DNA of 64,000 nt from positions 72,501 to 136,500 of the forward strand of contig NZ_CP035417.1 of the NCBI RefSeq assembly GCF_004123675.1, read 5' to 3'. Position 1 is the first letter of the stretch, and every line of letters begins with the position of its first letter. Both the position numbers and the translations under genes were made by a program. The DNA is from Leisingera sp. NJS204 (GTDB lineage Bacteria; Pseudomonadota; Alphaproteobacteria; Rhodobacterales; Rhodobacteraceae). The notes beneath the pieces are model-generated. The model worked only from the letters and a program-made list of their open reading frames with translations, was not told the DNA's origin and ran no database searches. Of this stretch, positions 1 to 10,872 are shown one piece after another.

Positions 1-2537
<2,537 letters not shown>

Positions 2538-2760
2538 GATCCAGTAACAGACAGTGTTACTCAAAACCAAACAAGCAAACACATCCCATAATACAAGACC
2601 TGGACAACGTTGATTGTAACCGACGCAAGTTGCACGTGCCTGCCGCCACCCGGCGGTGACACAGCAACCGGGCGGCATCTCGCGCATTTGCTGAAGCAAA
2701 TACGCTGCCTGCCGCTCGCCAGCCTTGCTTCGCAAGGCCGTCGGAATTGGATTTTTCTTG
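2538..2760 (+). other. 23S-5S transcribed spacer
   Basis: This is a roughly 220-base spacer between 23S and 5S rRNA without a gene. It holds two clear inverted repeats. One is a 7-bp arm pair TGCCGCC (2641-2647) and GGCGGCA (2671-2677). The other is a perfect 6-bp hairpin CCTTGC-TTC-GCAAGG (2723-2737). These are probably processing structures of the rRNA precursor. No tRNA is seen in it. Confidence 0.7.
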
Positions 2761-2876
2761 GTTTGGTGGCTACAGCACAAGTGAAACACCCGGTCCCTTC
2801 CCGAACCCGGAAGTTAAGCACTGTCGCGCCGATGGTACTTGGGCTCAAGCCCTGGGAGAGTAGGTCACCGCCAAAC
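2761..2876 (+). rRNA. rrf: 5S ribosomal RNA
   Basis: A block of about 115 bases shows the 5S pattern: the terminal stem strands GTTTGGTGG and CCGCCAAAC, the loop motif CCCGAACCCGGAAGTTAAG, and GGGAGAGTAGGTC near the 3' end. Its place between 23S and tRNA-fMet is the usual Rhodobacterales rRNA operon order. The ends are placed from the terminal stem. Confidence 0.96.
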
Positions 2877-2922
2877 CTAGTAAAATCCAATAATCTCTCA
2901 ATACGGTCTCAAAAAAACCTGA

Positions 2923-2999
<77 letters not shown>

Positions 3000-3006
3000 G
3001 AACTAA

Positions 3007-3186
3007 TTAACCTGACATATCAAAGGCTTCGGATCTACCATCCGGGGCCTTCTTCGTGTTTAGGCCTTCCGCAACCGACGCCAGCCGCAACAGCCCGGCC
3101 AGATCCCCCTCCAGCGTCAGATCCAGGCCAGCGCCCGCCGCCGCAGGCGTCAGCACGATCCGCTCCACCAATGCGCGCAGTGACTC
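3007..3186 (-). pseudogene. Relic: C-terminal tail of a large serine recombinase
   Basis: The minus strand reads SLRALVERIVLTP followed by a DLTLEGDLAGLL-like stretch and a stop at 3007. That pattern is typical of the last ~60 residues of recombinase-family (large serine integrase) proteins. Nothing recombinase-like continues on the far side of the IS element (beyond 4500), so the gene had already lost its upstream part before the IS inserted. It sits just downstream of tRNA-fMet, a favoured place for integrated elements. The assignment rests on recalled family pattern and was not confirmed by a search. Confidence 0.6.
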
Positions 3187-3214
3187 TGGACGTGTCCCGT
3201 TTTCGTGCCGCTCC
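3187..3214. repeat. IS3-family terminal inverted repeat, orfB side
   Basis: This 28-bp arm starts TGGACGTGTCCCG and ends GTGCCGCTCC. It pairs with the arm at 4470-4497 with four mismatches. It begins immediately after the CTC target copy and lies 10 bases beyond the orfB stop codon. Confidence 0.9.
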
Positions 3215-3437
3215 AAGTGCTCGTTTAGGCCACTTTCCGTTCGAATGCGACGGGGCTTTTCCAGCCCAATGCTGAGTGCCGCCGTCGCGGATTGTAGAAG
3301 CCATTGATGTAGTTGAAGATGGCCAGTTCAACGGCCCTACGCGTTGGCCACGACCTTCGCCAGATCAGCTCTGCCTTGATCGTTTTGAAGAACGTTTCGA
3401 CCGCCGAGTTGTCGTAGCAATTTCCCTTGCCGCTCAT

Positions 3438-3480
3438 CCACTGCCCCGGCAGTGCATGTTTACATGCATGAGAGGGGGAC
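3438..3480 (+). repeat. Palindromic mini-element, copy 1 (in-frame insertion in orfB)
   Basis: The sequence starts CCACTGCCCCGGCAGT and continues with the hairpin GCATGTTTACATGC and the tail GAGAGGGGGAC. Its layout is a small hairpin (ACTGCC/GGCAGT), a second hairpin and a purine tail. It inserts 39 bp into the transposase gene, in the opposite orientation to copy 2. The insertion limits were deduced from the transposase family sequence on either side. Confidence 0.75.
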
Positions 3481-3806
3481 ACGCTGAACCCGTGTTGTCG
3501 CAGGATTATCTGATAGTCATGAGAACAGTATTGCGATCCACGATCCGTATGATGAATGCAGCCCATAGGCGGTGATCTGAAGGCTATAGCCATGTTCAGC
3601 GCCCGGATCGCCAAGTCCCGCTTCATCCGATTGCTGATGGCCCAACCGATCACCCGCCGGGAATGCAGATCAAGGATCACCGCCAGGTAGAGCCAGCCCT
3701 CGCGCGTCCACACGTAACTTATGTCACCTGCCCATTTCTGATTGGGCGCATCTGCGCAGAAATCCCGGTTCAGCAGATTGGGTGCGATGTTGAAGGCGTG
3801 GTTGCT

Positions 3807-3852
3807 GTCCCCCTCTCGGCTGATTGCTTCGCAATCGTCTGCCGGGCAATGG
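3807..3852 (-). repeat. Palindromic mini-element, copy 2 (frameshifting insertion in orfB)
   Basis: On the minus strand it begins CCATTGCCCGGCAG, has the hairpin GATTGC-GAA-GCAATC, and ends GAGAGGGGGAC, the same layout as copy 1 with a different hairpin stem. It inserts 41 bp, which is not a multiple of three and therefore breaks orfB. Uninterrupted flanks would read CGACC followed by GACAGC; at copy 1 they would read CATC followed by GACACG. Both insertion points therefore share C|GACA. Confidence 0.75.
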
Positions 3853-4158
3853 TCGTCACCTTGTATTTCTTAGATCGTTCGACACGGATGCCATTCTCAC
3901 GCATCAAACGCCCGACGCGACGATGGCCAATGTTCAGGCCCAACTCCTTCAGTTCCTCGGTCATCCGTGGGCGGCCATAACTGCCCAGGCTGAGGCGAGA
4001 TTGTTCCTTGATATGCGCCAGAACGACCATGTCAGTGCGCTGCCTTTGACTGGCCGGGCGGCTGCGATAGGCCCGTAGACCGCGCTCACTGACATCCAGC
4101 ACATTGCACATCCGCTTGGCGCTGAAGGTATCAGTGTGTTCTTCGATGAACCTGAACC

Positions 4159-4434
4159 TCATGGCTTTTGGCCCGCGAAGAACTGCGTTGCCTTTTTTAA
4201 GATCTCCCTCTCCTCCTTGAGAATGCGGTTCTCCCGTCGAAGCCGTTCATTCTCTCGGGCAAGGTCGAGGTCTTTGTCGGATACCACCTCGGTGTCGCGA
4301 TGCGCTGTGATCCACTTGTTCAGGGTCGAAAGGCCAACACCCAAATCAGAGGCCACTTGCTTCCTGCTCAGCCCGCTCGTCAGCGCAATCCGCACCGCAT
4401 CGGCCCGGAATTCTTCTGTCCGTTTCAGTCCCAT
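4159..4434 (-). CDS. IS3-family transposase OrfA
   Basis: This 91-residue protein has an N-terminal helix-turn-helix (residues ~8-45, including SRKQVASDLGVGLSTLNKWI). A leucine-zipper-like helix follows (ARENERLRRENRILKEE, residues ~60-80) and probably mediates multimerisation with OrfB. The start was placed at 4434 because AGGAGA precedes it closely on the mRNA; a longer reading from 4455 lacks that. Its stop overlaps the orfB start as ATGA, and a slippery AAAAAAG lies 11 codons before the stop. Confidence 0.9.
   Translation of the reverse strand: MGLKRTEEFRADAVRIALTSGLSRKQVASDLGVGLSTLNKWITAHRDTEVVSDKDLDLARENERLRRENRILKEEREILKKATQFFAGQKP
4192..4198 (-). other. Programmed -1 frameshift site AAAAAAG in the IS
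   Basis: The minus strand reads AAAAAAG inside the last codons of orfA. Slipping back one base here joins orfA to the orfB frame without a stop (continuing KKGNAVLRGPKAMRF), which is how IS3-family elements make the OrfAB transposase. This is direct reading plus known family behaviour. Confidence 0.75.
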
Positions 4435-4469
4435 AGTTCGTCTCCTTTGCTGCAATAAATGCTATCAAA

Positions 4470-4497
4470 GGAGCGGCATCAAACCGCGACACGTCCA
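4470..4497. repeat. IS3-family terminal inverted repeat, orfA side
   Basis: The 28-bp arm ends CGACACGTCCA and is followed directly by the second CTC target copy (4498-4500). It is the inverse of the 3187-3214 arm with four mismatches and lies about 35 bases upstream of the OrfA start. Confidence 0.9.
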
Positions 4498-4565
4498 CTC
4501 ATTCGGCAATTGAACAGAAGACGGGAAGCTTGACTCAGTAAAATGGTTTTGCCATTCAGCAAGTG

Positions 4566-4775
4566 TGACCGGTTCCGCGAGTGTTTCAATGCGCAGCGGA
4601 AGAAATAGGGAACACGGTGCGGCGTACCCATTAGGGACCAAATCCGTGACTGCCCCCGCAACTGTGAGCGGTGAGTGACGCTGAACATGCCACTGGGATC
4701 TTTCCCGGGAAGGCCAGCCGAACCAAGACCCGCGAGTCAGGAGACCTGCCGGACACAGGACAAAGACTTCGCTAG
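4566..4775 (+). promoter_or_regulatory. Cobalamin riboswitch
   Basis: The ordered cobalamin-riboswitch landmarks are all present: GGTTCC at 4571, GGGAACACGGTGC at 4609-4620, AATCCGTGACTGCCCCCGC with AACTGTGAGCGG after it, then CCACTGGGATC and CGGGAAGGCCAGCC (about 4689-4720), and the closing CGCGAGTCAGGAGACCTGCC (about 4731-4750). The element sits ~135 bases before the cobalt-transport operon, so adenosylcobalamin should switch that operon off. It begins ~70 bases outside the IS end and is undamaged. Confidence 0.95.
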
Positions 4776-4908
4776 CGGAGTGTCTGCCCTTTTCCACCGG
4801 ACGCCGGGGTGCGCGTCTGGCGCGGCTGCCGTTCAGGCTTCTCCGTGCCACTCTCCCCGTTGTTCATTCCTGATTGCAGGTGCGCCTGTGTCGTCGAATG
4901 AGGACGAA

Positions 4909-5694
4909 ATGAAACTGAATTATCTGGCTGCAGCTCTGGCCGTATCCCTGCCGGTCACCGCATCGGCGCATTTCCAGCTGAACTACACTGAAAACGTGCT
5001 AATCGGGAAGCCCGGCGATGTGCCGATGGGGCTGGTGTTCTGGCACCCGCTGGAAAACGGCCATGTGATGGACATGGGCAAACCCGAAGAATTTTTTATG
5101 GTTCACAAGGGCGAAAAGGTTGATCTTTCGGACCGCTTGGAACCGGCCACATTCAAGGGCGCGGAGAACGAAGCCGCCGCCTACAGGGCGTCGGTTCCGG
5201 TCAAGCGCTCGGGCGACTATGTGGTGGTGACTGTGCCCGCGCCCTATTATGAGGAAAGCGAAGACATCTATATTCAGCAGATTTCCAAAGTCGTGCTGAA
5301 CCGCAACACCCTGCCCACCGATTGGGATCAGCCGGTGGGCCTGGAAACCGAGATCCTGCCGCTGAACAAGCCCTATAACGTCATTGTCGGCTCTACCTTC
5401 TCAGGTCAGGTGCTGGCGGATGGAAAGCCGGTTCCGGGCGCCGAGATCGAGGTTGAGTTCATGGCATCAGAGCCTGACCTTGCGGCCTTTTCCACAACCA
5501 ACCCGACGGTTCAGCCGATGTCCGGCGGCGCCATCGTTGCGATTGCAGACCAGAATGGCGTCTTTTCCTTTGGCATTCCGAAAGCGGGCCACTGGGGCTT
5601 TGCTGCTCTCGGCTCCGGCCCGGCGACTGAGCATGACGGCAAGGAACTCAGCCAGGACGCTGTGTTGTGGATCCACGCTGAAGAGCTGAAGTGA
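4909..5694 (+). CDS. DUF4198 (NikK-like) periplasmic metal-uptake accessory protein
   Basis: This 261-residue protein starts with a signal peptide (KLNYLAAALAVSLPVTASA, cut near residue 20). It continues with the His-rich start AHFQLNYTENVL and a DUF4198 body of beta-sandwich type, ending DAVLWIHAEELK. DUF4198 proteins accompany CbiM/NikM-type cobalt or nickel ECF transporters and are thought to deliver metal in the periplasm; the metal here is inferred from the B12 riboswitch. The start was placed at 4909 because the longer open frame runs back through the riboswitch, and GAGGAC precedes this ATG. It is first in the operon, with cbiM 10 bases downstream, and is the only intact gene of the set. 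Confidence 0.82.
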   Translation: MKLNYLAAALAVSLPVTASAHFQLNYTENVLIGKPGDVPMGLVFWHPLENGHVMDMGKPEEFFMVHKGEKVDLSDRLEPATFKGAENEAAAYRASVPVKRSGDYVVVTVPAPYYEESEDIYIQQISKVVLNRNTLPTDWDQPVGLETEILPLNKPYNVIVGSTFSGQVLADGKPVPGAEIEVEFMASEPDLAAFSTTNPTVQPMSGGAIVAIADQNGVFSFGIPKAGHWGFAALGSGPATEHDGKELSQDAVLWIHAEELK

Positions 5695-5704
5695 GAATAG
5701 CGCC

Positions 5705-6321
5705 ATGCATATCGTAGACGGCGCACTGTCGAATCCGGTTGTGATCGGCGGCGCGGTTGCCGCCGTCGGCGGTATCGCCATGGGGCTGCGGAGCCTGCCG
5801 CTGGAACGTATTCCGGCGGCGGGGGTTCTTTCGGCCAGTTTCTTTGTGGCCTCCCTGATCCATGTCCCGATCGGGCCGAGTTCGGTTCATCTGATCCTGA
5901 ACGGGCTTGCGGGCTGGTTCTGGGCTGGGCGGCCTTTCCGGCCCTGTTTGTCGGCCTCTTGCTGCAGGCGGTGTTCTTTGGCTTTGGCGGGCTGACCGTG
6001 CTGGGCGTGAACGCCGTGAACATCGCCCTGCCTGCAGTTCTGGTCGGGCTGATATTCCGACCGCTGGTGGCCCGCGGCTCGCCTCTGCAGGGCGCCATCT
6101 GGGGCGGTATCGGCGGCGGCGCGGCCATTGCTGCCACAACACTTGCTGTTGCAGTCTCGCTGATGTTGTCCGGCGATGAGTTTATCCTGGCCGCGAAACT
6201 GGTGTTCTTTTCCCATATTCCGGTGGTGATCATCGAAGCGCTTTTGTCCGGCGCTGCCATTTTCCTGGCGCGGCGTGTGAAGCCCGAGCTGTTTTTCGAC
6301 ACAAAAGGAAGCCTTGCATGA
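5705..6321 (+). pseudogene. cbiM: CbiM cobalt ECF-transporter substrate-binding subunit, one frameshift
   Basis: The protein begins MHIVDGALS, the CbiM N-terminus whose amino group and His2 bind the metal. It has about six membrane segments. The frame breaks near 5910-5914, where GCGGGCTGG needs one more G to continue the expected GLVLGWAAFPALFVGLLLQA; with that base restored the protein has 205 residues. The stop overlaps the next start as ATGA. It is either a recent pseudogene or a base missed in sequencing. Confidence 0.85.
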
Positions 6322-6910
6322 TCCGCTCCTGCATTCTGATCCTTGCACTGCTGGCGCCGCTCCCGGTGATGGCACACAATGTTATCTCAGCTGTCTTTCC
6401 GTCCGGTTCCGACATTGAAGGCGAAGTGGGCTTTTCCAACGGTGACATGGCCGCGGACCTGCTGATTGAGATCTTTGACGCGGCCGGCAGCAAGCTGGGA
6501 GAGTCCAGAACCGACAGTGACGGCTTTTTCCTGTTCACCCCGTCGGAGCCTGTGACACATATCTTCCGCGGCGATCTGGGTGCTGGCCACGTGGCCGAGA
6601 TGATGATGGACGGTGCGGAGGTCGCGCAGATCATTGGGCAAAGCCCGGGCGCGGCAGCAGTTTCAGCGGCTGCTGTCCGGACACCTCTGCAGCGCCGGCG
6701 GCGGCAGGGTCCGCGGGCCTCTCCGATCAAACCCGCTCCGAGCTTGCCACCATGATGCGCAATGAACTGCGCCCGCTCCGGCAGGAGCTGACAGCGTTCA
6801 AGAACAAGTCGGACTTTCAATCCGTGCTTGGCGGCATCGGCTATATCTGCGGCCTGTTCGGGCTGGGCTTCTACATTGCCGCACGCCGCAAGATCGGCAG
6901 CAGCGCATGA
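6318..6910 (+). pseudogene. CbiN/NikL-like accessory subunit of the cobalt transporter, one frameshift
   Basis: The product has a signal peptide (cut after PLPVMA), a small beta domain resembling a carboxypeptidase-regulatory-like fold (residues ~20-90), and an Ala/Pro linker. A basic coil (RNELRPLRQELTAFKNK) and one C-terminal membrane helix (GIGYICGLFGLGFYIA) follow. The last part is read only after adding one base near 6677, in GCTGTCCGGACACC (a C-run one short). Corrected length is 197 residues. Its start and stop overlap its neighbours as ATGA. Such proteins replace CbiN in some Co/Ni ECF systems; the name is by analogy. Confidence 0.72.
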
Positions 6911-7693
6911 CCTATGTTCTGACGGGCGAGGAAAAACCGCTCGGCGGTTTCGGCACCTTCCACGCCAAGGTCACAGCAATTGACCCGCGGATGCGCATCG
7001 TGATGACGGCAGCCTATGCGGTGGTGGTTGTCTCGCTCAGCAATCTTTGGGTTCTGGCGGCCGCTCTCGGCCTGTCTATGTGGCTGCTGGCCTTCTCTGG
7101 CCTGCCGCCCCGGAAAACGCTGAAACGGATGGCGATGATGGACAGTTTCATCATCTTCATGCTGGTGCTGCTGCCCTTTACAGTGCCGGGAACCCGGCCC
7201 TGTCCATTTGGGGCTGGAGGCCAGCTGGGAAGGCCTGTGGCGTGCAACCGAGATTGCCCTTACCGCCAATGCGGTGATCCTTGCGGTTATGACACTGGTG
7301 GGTTCGATGGAGCCGGTAACCATGGGCCACGCGCTCTTTGCCCTCAAGATGCCGGAGCGGCTGGTGCACCTGATGATGTTCACCATCCGCTACATCGACG
7401 TTCTGCGCGAGGAATACCAGCGCCTGCGCACCTCGATGAAGCTGCGCGGCTTCCGACCCGGAACCAATTGGCACACCTACCGCAGCTATGGCTATCTGGT
7501 TGGCATGATGCTGGTGCGCTCCATCGAACGGTCGGAGCGCATTCTGGCGGCGATGAAATGCCGGGGGTTCTCCGGCCGCATCATCCTGCTGGAGGATTTT
7601 CGTTTCAACCGGTCCGACCTGCTGTTTGCCGCGGCGTTGTCCGCCGCACTTGCTGCCCTGATCTGGGCGGAGGCCGCCTATGCCGCTTCTTGA
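6907..7693 (+). pseudogene. cbiQ: CbiQ cobalt ECF-transporter T subunit, two frameshifts
   Basis: This is the energy-coupling transmembrane subunit. It shows the CbiQ pattern of membrane helices and cytoplasmic coupling helices with LRGFRP and CRGFSG, the two Ala/Arg-Gly motifs that contact the ATPase. The N-terminal frame ends at LPFTVPG. Adding one G near 7190 (CCGGGAACC) gives NPALSIWG, and adding another near 7211 (TTTGGGGCTGG) gives GLEASWEGLWRATEIAL and the rest. Corrected length is 262 residues. It overlaps cbiO by 14 bases. Confidence 0.85.
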
Positions 7694-8328
7694 TTTGAAC
7701 AATATCCACTTTGCCTACCCAGGGCTTGATCCGGTGCTGGAAGGCGCCTCGATGCGGCTGAACGCTGGTGAACGGCTGTCGATTTCCGGGCCCAACGGCG
7801 CCGGAAAATCGACACTGCTGAAATCATTATGGGGCTGCTTGTTCCCGCCAGCGGCACCGTCACCGCCTTTGGCAAGCCTTGCATGGCGGAAGCGGATTTT
7901 CACGAGATGCGCCGCCGCGTGGGCTTTGTGTTTCAGGACGCCGACGACCAGCTCTTCTGCCCGACCGTGGCCGAGGATGTGGCCTTTGGTCCGCTCAACC
8001 TGGGCAAATCCAAACAGGATGCCTTGGCGATTGTTGACAGCGTGCTGACCCGCCTGGAACTGATGCACCTGCGCGACCGGGTGACCCACAAACTGTCGGC
8101 GGCGAGAAGAGGCTGGTGACACTGGCCACGGTACTGGCCATGGAGCCGGCGGTGCTTATTCTGGATGAGCCGACAAACGCACTGGACCCGGACAACTACG
8201 CGCGGCTGGCCGGGATCCTGAAAGGGCTTGATCAGGCAATCCTTCTGGTCAGCCATGACCAGGAATTCCGTAAACAGATTGCTCCTGGAGGATATCGCTT
8301 GAAGGGCCGCGAGCTTATACGGGCTTAG
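7680..8328 (+). pseudogene. cbiO: CbiO cobalt ECF-transporter ATPase, two frameshifts
   Basis: The ABC ATPase shows Walker A GPNGAGKST, the Q-loop FQDADDQLF, Walker B LILDEPTNALD and the H-loop LVSHD. Two bases are missing. One is an A near 7828, where CTGAAATCATT should read LLKIIMGLLVP. The other is a G near 8100, where CTGTCGGCGGCGAG should give the signature LSGGEKR. With both restored the length is 216 residues, short but normal for CbiO of this type. It is the last gene of the riboswitch operon. Confidence 0.86.
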
Positions 8329-8549
8329 GACGTGCGGCTAATCGAAACGAATGGCCCAAACATGAACCGGCACCCGAAAAAGCCCCTGCCCAACAACCCG
8401 TCCTCGCTCCAGGCTGGGCGGCAGGCAGCTGGCGGGTTCTCCTATCCGCCACGACCGGCCGCATTGCCAAATGGCATTGGTAGCTCAGGGTAACTCGGAA
8501 TCCGTGCTACTTTTCGACATGTTGTTAAAAAGTAGGAGGGATATGTGAG
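8329..8549. other. Intergenic stretch with no recognised element
   Basis: About 220 bases separate cbiO from the decarboxylase. I see no terminator with a T-run and no second riboswitch. A ribosome-binding site AGGAGGG at 8534-8540 serves the next gene. A short inverted repeat CCAAATGGCATTGG lies near 8467. Confidence 0.5.
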
Positions 8550-9973
8550 ATGGAACGTGTTCGGCGTGGCTTGATGATGGGCAAGCGGTAGCTTTAGAAA
8601 CAGCCTACAGAGCGGCGAAGGCTTTTCGCGAGGATCTGCCTCAGGGGCTGGCCCGCCCCAGCTTAGAACTTGGCGAAGCTGCAAACCGCTTCCTGGGGCC
8701 CCTTGCTGAAACAGGGGTGCCGGAGAGTAAGGTTATCGAGGATATCGTGCAGCAGGCTGACGGCGGGCTGCACAAAATGGCAGCCCCGACCTTCTTCGGC
8801 TATGTCCTTGGTGCGTCGCATCCCGTTGGTGTAGCTGCTGATTTTTTAGTGTCAGCCTGGGGGCAGAACGCGGGTTCATCCTTTGAGACACCAGCAATCA
8901 CGGGTATGGAGCGCGCCGTCTGCAACTGGGTTATTGAATTGCTGTCGCTGCCTGCCGAAAGCGGAGCCGGATTGGTGACCGGCGGTACGGTTGCAAACAT
9001 GGCTGGCATTATGGCGGCACGCCATGCGCTGCTGGCCGCTCAGGGTTGGGATGTCGAAGCTGATGGGCTTTTCGGGGCACCGGAGATTCCGGTTTTGATC
9101 GGACAAGACGCGCATTCTGCGCCATTTGCAGCCCTGCGCTACGCCGGATTTGGAGCAAGCCGCACACAAACTGTAGCTGCCGACAGCGAAGGGAGGATTA
9201 AGCCGGACGCCTTTCGGGCAGCAATAAACCGGTGCAGCAAACCGCCGCTTGTGATCCTGCAGGCAGGTCAAATAAACACTGGCGCCTTCGATCCGTTTGA
9301 CGAATTGATCCCAATGGTACGCGAGAAGAAGGGCTGGGTTCATGTCGATGGAGCGTTCGGGCTATGGCTCGCTGCAGTGCCCGAGCTTGCAGATCGGCTG
9401 GAGGGGGTCGGCGAAGCGGACAGCTGGGCAATCGACCTGCACAAGTGGCTTAACGCTCCTTTCGATGCCGGCATGGTTATAGTACGCGACCGTGCGCCGC
9501 TCGTTGCGTCGATGTCTGCCCGTGGCGCCTATCTGCCTGAGACCACTGAGCATTGGGAGCCAAGTGATTCAACGCCTGAATTATCCCGGCGGGCAAGAGG
9601 TGTCCCTAGCTATGCGATACTGCGGCATCTCGGCCGGGCGGGTGTTCGCGATCTTGTGGCGCACCATTGCCGCCTCGCGGAGCGGATTGCCCGAACGGTG
9701 TCTAACGAGCCCGGCTTAACAGTCCTGAACCGCATCCACAGCAACCAGGTTGCGATTTGCTGCGGCGACGGGACCGATGACGGCAAGCTCACCATGCAGG
9801 TCCTGCGGCGTGTTCAGGAAAATGGCAAAGTTTACCCGACACACGGCGAATGGGCTGGCCGCAAGATCATTCGGGCTTCTGTCATTGGATACGGCATGCA
9901 GGAAGAAGATGCTGACCTTCTTTCAACTGAAATAATTGATGCTTATCGCTGCTGTGTCGCGGATGTTCGCTGA
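8550..9973 (+). pseudogene. PLP-dependent group II (glutamate/aromatic amino acid type) decarboxylase, one frameshift near the start
   Basis: The fold is that of AADC/GAD decarboxylases: GTEAN-type region as VTGGTVANMAG, HVDGAFG, and the PLP lysine in DLHKWLN. AGGAGGG followed by ATG at 8550 gives MERVRRG, but this frame stops after 14 codons. Adding one base near 8569 (CGTGGCTTGATG) continues into LDDGQAVALETAYRAAK and the long frame. Corrected length is 474 residues. If the deletion is real, translation could only restart at about 8717 and would miss ~55 N-terminal residues. The substrate cannot be told from sequence. Confidence 0.8.
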
Positions 9974-10179
9974 ATGGCTTGAATAGCAACTTGAAGCCCC
10001 TCCAGTTTACGCAAGCGGCAGGTGCCGCGAAAACCGGCTAGCCCTGCGGGAACATTGCCTAATTTGAAATGCTGCACCCGATGTGCGCCTGTACTGCCTG
10101 CGCCCCTGGCGCACGCAGACTCCCGCCAATGCCTCGGTCTATTGCATATTTATGCCGGCGCAACATGCGGAGTGACTGG

Positions 10180-10812
10180 TCAGCGGAGCTGATCCGGGTG
10201 CGCCGCGGCAAAAGCAGGGTGCGCCGCGCAGGCTGTTTCCACGGCGCAGATCCGTGGCAGGTTCGCAAAGTCCACTTCCCAGCGGCGTGCATTGTAAAGC
10301 TGCGGCATCAGGCAGATATCGGCGAGCCCCGGTGTTTTTCCAATGCAAAAGGGTGACTGGCTGAAGCCGGCAAGTAATGCTTCAAACGCTTGCAGGCCAG
10401 GCCGGATGAAATGCTGCATCCAGGCCTTGGGCATGTCCGCCGCACCGCTGCTGATCTGGGTCGCGTGTCTGGCCACTTGCAAGTTACAGACCGGATGCAC
10501 ATCCACCGCAACCGAATGGGCCAACGCCCGTGCCTTGGCACGCAGGCCTGGGTCTTTGGGCAATAGGCCGAGGTTCCGGGTTTCGTCCAGGTAATCCAGA
10601 ATCCCCAGTGATTGGGTCAGACGCAGCCCGTCGATCTCAAGCACCGGTACAAAGCCCTGCGGGTTGCGGGCCAAGTGCTCCGGGCTCTTGTGCTCGCCCT
10701 TAACCAGATCAACCGGGACCGAGGTGTATTCGATTTCACCCAGGTTCAGCGCGATGCGCAGCCGGTAGCTGGCCGATGATCGCCAGTAGTCAAAAAGAAG
10801 CGTGCTGCCCAT
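10180..10812 (-). CDS. maiA: Maleylacetoacetate isomerase (zeta-class GST)
   Basis: This 210-residue zeta-class glutathione transferase has the signature SSASYRLRIALN (residues 12-23), whose Ser/Arg residues hold glutathione, and the cis-Pro strand FVPVLEIDG with the TQSLGILDYLDE segment after it. It converts maleylacetoacetate to fumarylacetoacetate, the middle step between HmgA and FahA encoded upstream. It is the last gene of the minus-strand homogentisate cluster, 60 bases after the VOC gene. Confidence 0.93.
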   Translation of the reverse strand: MGSTLLFDYWRSSASYRLRIALNLGEIEYTSVPVDLVKGEHKSPEHLARNPQGFVPVLEIDGLRLTQSLGILDYLDETRNLGLLPKDPGLRAKARALAHSVAVDVHPVCNLQVARHATQISSGAADMPKAWMQHFIRPGLQAFEALLAGFSQSPFCIGKTPGLADICLMPQLYNARRWEVDFANLPRICAVETACAAHPAFAAAHPDQLR

Positions 10813-10872
10813 CGGCGTCCTCCGGTGCTGAGGAGGCAGCCCGATGGGCTGCCTTAATTGGTTTGGCCATAT

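Larger units (their letters stand above)
3225..4162 (-). pseudogene. IS3-family transposase OrfB, disrupted by two palindromic insertions
   Basis: OrfB carries the N-terminal HTH_21-type region (from 4162 down to about 3850) and the rve integrase core (about 3770 down to 3225). The DDE motif is visible as GDISYV, HTDRGSQY and SAVETFF. A 41-bp insertion at 3810-3850 falls between the conserved KYKVTT and DSNHAFNIAPN segments. It shifts the frame and leads to a stop near 3770. A second 39-bp insertion at 3439-3477 is in frame and adds 13 residues between the second Asp and the Glu. Removing them restores exactly D-x35-E, the family spacing. The gene is very unlikely to give active transposase. 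Confidence 0.88.
3187..4497 (-). mobile_element. IS3-family insertion sequence (orfA/orfB), transposase interrupted
   Basis: A 1311-bp element is bounded by 28-bp inverted repeats at 3187-3214 and 4470-4497 that agree at 24 of 28 positions and begin TGGACGTGTC. The element is flanked by a 3-bp direct repeat CTC (3184-3186 and 4498-4500), the usual IS3-family target duplication. It encodes OrfA (helix-turn-helix) and OrfB (DDE integrase core) on the minus strand. Two ~40-bp palindromic insertions inside orfB add 80 bp; without them the element would be 1231 bp. One of these shifts the frame, so the copy is probably not autonomous. Confidence 0.93.

Noticed and set aside
9974-10179. Possible small genes between the decarboxylase and maiA
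   Set aside because: Open frames here lack start signals and family likeness. Only a 6-bp GCGGCA/TGCCGC repeat near 10015 is seen.
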